The translations under genes were made by a program, and so were the position numbers. Below are positions 20,646 through 24,242 of a DNA stretch of 24,242 nucleotides, one piece after another. Position 1 is the stretch's first letter. Every line of letters begins with the position of its first letter. The stretch is from Campylobacter concisus. GTDB taxonomy: Bacteria; Campylobacterota; Campylobacteria; Campylobacterales; Campylobacteraceae. The notes beneath the pieces are model-generated. The model ran no database searches, was not told where the DNA came from, and worked only from the letters and a program-made list of their open reading frames with translations. The stretch covers positions 1 to 24,242 of the forward strand of contig NZ_PIRM01000008.1 in assembly GCF_003049735.1 (NCBI RefSeq). The letters run 5' to 3'.

Positions 20646-23234
20646 CTACATACCAGCGTTTTCATCTACCCATTTTAGGTATTCGATGATATTTTTGATC
20701 TCTTCATCACTCATATGCTGATTTGGCATTCTAAGATTAAAGTAATCAATCATTGATTTAATGTAGTCGTCATTATAGAACTTGGCAGGATCTTTGATAA
20801 ATTCTGCCACCCATTTTTCGCCGTTTTCATGTCTTAGTAAAACACCAGTTAGGTCTGGACCTGAGCTTACTTGACCGATAACGTGGCAACCATTACATCC
20901 GCCTTTTAGATAAGCCTCTTCACCTTTTGCAGCAGCTGGACTCATCGGAGTTGCGATCTCTTTAGCTAGATTATTTTTAGCTCTTAAGCCAACGTCGGCA
21001 GTTTTAACCATGTATTGCCATACTTGGTACTCCCAAAGGATAGCGCCGTTTACGTCGCCTTTTTTGTAAGCTTCGTCAGCTTTAGCTTTTACCTCTTTGA
21101 TATGGCCGTATTGATCAAGTGCGTCATCAACTAAAGCTTTTACTTTTGGATATTTCTCATAATGTTTCTCTTTTAGGTATTTAACAACCTCTTGGATAAC
21201 ATCGTCAGTTGCCTTATTAGTTGCGATTACTTTGTCATATTCAGCTTTTAAAGCTTCTGGGCTTAGAGTTTTTAGCTTGTTATTTTTTGCAGATTCATAT
21301 TTTTTACTTGGATCTTTAACAAGTAAATAGCCCATCATCTCTAGGTGGAGCGCTGAACAAAACTCGGTGCAGTAGTATGGGAAGACGCCTTCCATATCAG
21401 CTACAAAATTTACTGAAGCAGTTTTGCCAGGCTCTAGTGAAGCGTGAATGTTGTAAAGGTCGATGCCAAAGCCGTGAGTCTCATCTTGAGCGCGCTCTAG
21501 GTTTGTTAGGTGAATTGTTACATTATCGCCTTTATTTACTTCGATGTGCTCTGGGTTGATGTGGCTTCTGATCATTGTCGCATAGACAGTTACATTTTTG
21601 CCATTTCTTTCAACTCTTTCTTGACCAGCTAGAGTTGCATATGGGCTAGCCTCGCCTGTTCTTGAGTTTGTACCCATGTTGTAAGTAAGCGCTGGGCTTA
21701 GTTTGCTAGCAGCTATTGAAACAACATCGTGTGGCTCGCCAAGTGGGATTGGCATATCATAGATTAGGTCCATTTTTGCACCAGTGATATCTATTAGCTG
21801 GTGATTTTGTGGGTGAAGTGGACCAACTGGGCTAAAGCGATCGATTGAAAGTTTATCAAGAGCGATTGCATATTTGCCAACTGGTTTTGCTGATTTGCCT
21901 TCCATTGTATCAAGGTGGCCGATATTGTAGTGAACATTTATCTTATCAAGCACTTTTAAATTTTTATAGTCCCATTTTACGATTTGACTATCAACGTAAA
22001 GTGAAGTATAAAGTACGCCATCTTGTGAGTCAAATGATGTATGCAGTGGTCCAAGGCCAAGTTCGACTTGTCCGTGCATTGACTTTTCTCTATCTAAGAT
22101 AGGAATTCCGTATGGGTCAGTGCCAGCATACTCTTTTTTATCAATTAGCTCTTTGATCTTTCTAAAGTCATAAACTGATGCGTGAGTATCAAGCTTACCG
22201 CCAATAATAATGTATCTACCATCTGGGCTTACGTCACAACCATGTGGACTCTTTGACTCTGGGATCAAAAATAGCGCACCTGCTTTTACAGCAGCATCTA
22301 TTGTAACTACCTTGTGGCCATTTATAACTTTATAGTTTTTCTTGTCTTGAACAAGTTTTTCTAAAATTTTCCAGTTATAAACGTGTAAGAAGTCAGTGTC
22401 ATTTCTACTTGCACCTGCTTCAAATGGAGGAAGACCTTTTTCGATACCACCAGTATACATCTCAGTATTTATTGAGTTTGTAAAGCCCCAGCCGTAGCTC
22501 TCACCCTTACCAGCGTCGCTTAGATCTTGCCAGTATGGTGGAAGCTCAAGAGAGAACGACTCTTTCTCATCGATCTTGCCTTTTGGATAGTCAAATTTCC
22601 AAAAAGTTACAGCACCTCTATAGACTGCTTCATAGTCGTCTATTGAGTGGTAGTTGTTATCAAGTGGAGCTGCATATTGACTAGCTTCGATAACATACTC
22701 GCTATTTGGAGTAATGAAGCTACCGCCGTGCTCACTCTTCATAATAGGGTTTACAACGATTTGAGTTGTCTCAAAGTCATGCAAATTTATAACTGCGATT
22801 CTTGGGTTAGCTTTATCGTTGATAAATAGATAATCACCAACATACTCACCATTTTTCTCACTGAAATTTGGGTGATGTGTATCGCCCCATGTTATCTCTT
22901 TGCCCCTGATGTTGCCTTGTTTCAAAACAGCTTTTGACTCATTGTCATAGCCATATCCTTGCCAAGGCTCTGGCGTGAAAACGCCGATGTATTTATAAAT
23001 TCTCATCGACGGAACGCCATAAACTAGCACTTGACCGCTTTGCCCGCCAGATGAAAAGACGATGAAATCATCTTTTTTACCGCTAGGCTGATAAGTTTTA
23101 GCAGCTGCAAGAACATCTTTTTCGCTTAGCCCGCGCTCTTTCATGACTTTTTCAAGGTCACTACTAGCAGCACAAGCAGTAGTTAAAGATAGCCCAAGCA
23201 ACGCAGCACTTGCGACACAAAATAACTTTTGCAT
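20646..23234 (-). CDS. nosZ: Cytochrome c nitrous oxide reductase (clade II, with C-terminal heme domain)
   Basis: The 862-residue enzyme reduces N2O to N2 in the periplasm. It begins with a Sec signal (LFCVASAALLGLSLTTACA), not a Tat signal, which marks clade II. The beta-propeller contains the CuZ-type histidines in DTHHPN (120-121), SEHGG (169), SPHGCDVSPDG, GPLHTSFD, YNIGHLD, PLHPQNH and GEPHDV. The CuA site is complete: Cys622, Cys626, His630 and Met633 in YYCTEFCSALHLEMM. A fused cytochrome c domain ends the chain, with CNGCH at 780-784 and a possible Met ligand in LRMPNQHM. The start has AAAGGAGAG. It follows a propeller-like gene by 12 bases and precedes a terminator. Length and domain order match the Wolinella-type cNosZ. 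Confidence 0.98.
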   Translation of the reverse strand: MQKLFCVASAALLGLSLTTACAASSDLEKVMKERGLSEKDVLAAAKTYQPSGKKDDFIVFSSGGQSGQVLVYGVPSMRIYKYIGVFTPEPWQGYGYDNESKAVLKQGNIRGKEITWGDTHHPNFSEKNGEYVGDYLFINDKANPRIAVINLHDFETTQIVVNPIMKSEHGGSFITPNSEYVIEASQYAAPLDNNYHSIDDYEAVYRGAVTFWKFDYPKGKIDEKESFSLELPPYWQDLSDAGKGESYGWGFTNSINTEMYTGGIEKGLPPFEAGASRNDTDFLHVYNWKILEKLVQDKKNYKVINGHKVVTIDAAVKAGALFLIPESKSPHGCDVSPDGRYIIIGGKLDTHASVYDFRKIKELIDKKEYAGTDPYGIPILDREKSMHGQVELGLGPLHTSFDSQDGVLYTSLYVDSQIVKWDYKNLKVLDKINVHYNIGHLDTMEGKSAKPVGKYAIALDKLSIDRFSPVGPLHPQNHQLIDITGAKMDLIYDMPIPLGEPHDVVSIAASKLSPALTYNMGTNSRTGEASPYATLAGQERVERNGKNVTVYATMIRSHINPEHIEVNKGDNVTIHLTNLERAQDETHGFGIDLYNIHASLEPGKTASVNFVADMEGVFPYYCTEFCSALHLEMMGYLLVKDPSKKYESAKNNKLKTLSPEALKAEYDKVIATNKATDDVIQEVVKYLKEKHYEKYPKVKALVDDALDQYGHIKEVKAKADEAYKKGDVNGAILWEYQVWQYMVKTADVGLRAKNNLAKEIATPMSPAAAKGEEAYLKGGCNGCHVIGQVSSGPDLTGVLLRHENGEKWVAEFIKDPAKFYNDDYIKSMIDYFNLRMPNQHMSDEEIKNIIEYLKWVDENAGM

Positions 23235-23246
23235 TTACTCTCCTTT

Positions 23247-24086
23247 TTAAAATGAATTTATCTCTAAACTCTTTATCTCATTGTCTAAATTTACGCCATT
23301 TAAGACGCCTTTATCTATAAAAATTCTTTTTATCTCATTGCTAAAAAGAACCTTTTGTCCTTTTAGTTTAAGATCTTTGTCAAATTTATAAACTACTCCA
23401 TCCCCATCGCCTATAAAAATTTCATCCTCCATACACGCAAGAGCTGAAATTTTAGATTTTAAAACTTGCTTTTTAATTCCACTTTTAAAATCTAAAATTT
23501 CTCCATCTCTAAAGCCAAGCAAAATATCATTCCCCTTAAATTTACAGGCGCTAAGCGGAGCAAAGCCAACACGTTTTTTCTCTTTTAAATTAAGCTCTTT
23601 ATCAAGCAAAAATGCTTTGCCATTAAAGCTCGTAAAAAATAGTTCGTCATCAATTGGCAAAAGACTTGAAATTTTATAAACATCTTTATAATTTTTAGTT
23701 AAAAGTTTATTTAGGTTTTTATCAAAAACGCCTATGCTGACTTCATTTGCCATATCGCAAGCTACGTAAATTTTATTTTTAATTGCCGTAATTTGTGAAA
23801 TTTTACAGCCGACATTTGGCATAGCAAATAAGAAATTTCTCTCATTTGCCACTTCAATAATCTCATTGTTTAAATTTGCGATATAAAAGAATTCTCCATC
23901 ATTTCCGCACTCTTGATTTTTATAAATCGTATCTTTTAGATCCAAATTTTTAATCTGCCCATCTTTTATAAAAACAATGCTTTGGTTGCTTTCATTAATA
24001 AAGCAGCCTAATTGCTGGGTAAAAGCTGTTATCAAAAACAAACTTATACAAAGCAGAAATCTCATAATCCAAGACACTTTCATCAT
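23247..24086 (-). CDS. Propeller-like periplasmic protein leading the nos operon, function unknown
   Basis: The protein of about 280 residues has an N-terminal signal sequence or anchor (MRFLLCISLFLITAF) and then short repeating beta-type units of the kind seen in WD40 or quinoprotein-like propellers: YIANLNNEIIEVANE, KIYVACDMANEVSIGVFD, LFFTSFNGKAFLLDKELN, DILLGFRDGEILDFKSG and IFIGDGDGVVYKFDKDLK. It resembles NapL, the propeller-like protein of epsilonproteobacterial nap operons, but I cannot prove homology. The open frame starts with TTG at 24101; ATG codons follow at 24086, 24083 and 24065, none with a clear ribosome site. Twelve bases separate it from nosZ, so it is probably co-transcribed. 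A role in NosZ assembly or electron supply is only inferred from position. Confidence 0.65.
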   Translation of the reverse strand: MMKVSWIMRFLLCISLFLITAFTQQLGCFINESNQSIVFIKDGQIKNLDLKDTIYKNQECGNDGEFFYIANLNNEIIEVANERNFLFAMPNVGCKISQITAIKNKIYVACDMANEVSIGVFDKNLNKLLTKNYKDVYKISSLLPIDDELFFTSFNGKAFLLDKELNLKEKKRVGFAPLSACKFKGNDILLGFRDGEILDFKSGIKKQVLKSKISALACMEDEIFIGDGDGVVYKFDKDLKLKGQKVLFSNEIKRIFIDKGVLNGVNLDNEIKSLEINSF

Positions 24087-24105
24087 AAATTTAATAAGCA
24101 AAAAA

Positions 24106-24111
24106 ACTATA
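24106..24111 (-). promoter_or_regulatory. Candidate proximal -10 box for the nos operon
   Basis: Reads TATAGT on the minus strand, directly preceded by TATG, about 20 bases upstream of the ATG at 24086. A better -10 (TATAAT) is at 24207-24212. Confidence 0.3.
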
Positions 24112-24206
24112 CATACTTAACTCTTAAAAGCAAATTAGCGATTAATTTATTTTTTTAAGCTTTTAAAGAAAAATATCAATAAATTTTTTTAAATTTCATT
24201 ATTTAC

Positions 24207-24212
24207 ATTATA
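24207..24212 (-). promoter_or_regulatory. Candidate distal -10 box for the nos operon
   Basis: Reads TATAAT on the minus strand in the context TCTATATAATGTA. It would give a leader of about 115 bases. An imperfectly spaced dyad, TGATT-A-AATCA on the minus strand, lies at 24222-24232 in the -35 area and could bind a regulator, but it does not match an FNR/CRP spacing. Confidence 0.4.
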
Positions 24213-24242
24213 TAGACATTATGATTTAATCAATACTAATAT

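Noticed and set aside
24218..24236. FNR/CRP box upstream of the nos operon
   Set aside because: TTGAT and ATCAT half-sites are present but separated by three bases instead of four and the centre lies at about -27, so I list it only as a dyad.
1..24242. CRISPR array, insertion sequence or riboswitch
   Set aside because: No regularly spaced repeats, no transposase frame with terminal inverted repeats and no recognisable riboswitch core were found on reading both strands.

Overview
The window looks like a piece of chromosome from an epsilonproteobacterium of the genus Campylobacter, most like the C. concisus group. The evidence is the low GC content, the dense AAATTT-rich intergenic DNA, frequent TTG/GTG starts behind AAGGA-type ribosome sites, -10 boxes close to TATAAT without clear -35 boxes, and above all a nitrous oxide reductase cluster of the epsilonproteobacterial type. 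Organism assignment is inference; no database was searched.

Region 1 (1-8350) is ordinary housekeeping and transport DNA: a RidA-type deaminase, a small unknown protein, the two subunits of a class I iron-sulfur fumarase, a CNNM/CBS/CorC membrane protein, a sodium-coupled NSS-family transporter, a periplasmic DUF411 metal-binding protein, an SbmA/BacA-type peptide transporter and an M48 lipoprotein metalloprotease. Region 2 (8350-9730) is scarred: a decayed GNAT acetyltransferase, an intact tRNA-Ser(GGA), a patch of mixed and locally GC-rich fragments, the C-terminal remnant of an unknown protein, and a small cysteine-rich protein. Region 3 (9738-13650) is an iron-uptake locus on the minus strand: a DUF4405-like membrane protein, a FhuE-like TonB-dependent siderophore receptor broken by one in-frame stop and one frameshift, and an intact PepSY membrane protein behind a Fur-like dyad. 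Region 4 (13955-14440) holds a cysteine-rich Sel1-repeat protein whose signal peptide is out of frame by one base in an A tract, flanked by two related copies of a short conserved element.

Region 5 (14497-24242) is a minus-strand nos cluster in the order: unknown propeller-like protein, nosZ, nosB, nosD, nosG, nosC1, nosC2, nosH, nosF, nosY. Downstream of nosB the genes overlap or nearly abut, as in a single operon. NosZ is the cytochrome c type (Sec signal, CuA site and C-terminal CxxCH). By family knowledge NosG and NosH form a menaquinol-oxidising iron-sulfur/membrane module, NosC1 and NosC2 are monoheme electron carriers, and NosD, NosF and NosY form the maturation ABC system for the copper site. 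A strong intrinsic terminator sits between nosZ and nosB, so nosZ is probably transcribed in excess. No nosL and no nosR is present in the window.

The most notable points are the propeller-like gene leading the nos operon, the internal terminator, the eroded siderophore receptor next to an intact PepSY gene, the A6-tract frame breaks, the duplicated element flanking the Sel1 gene, and the fragment-rich area beside tRNA-Ser. I did not find a clearly new multi-gene system; the candidates are listed with their weaknesses.
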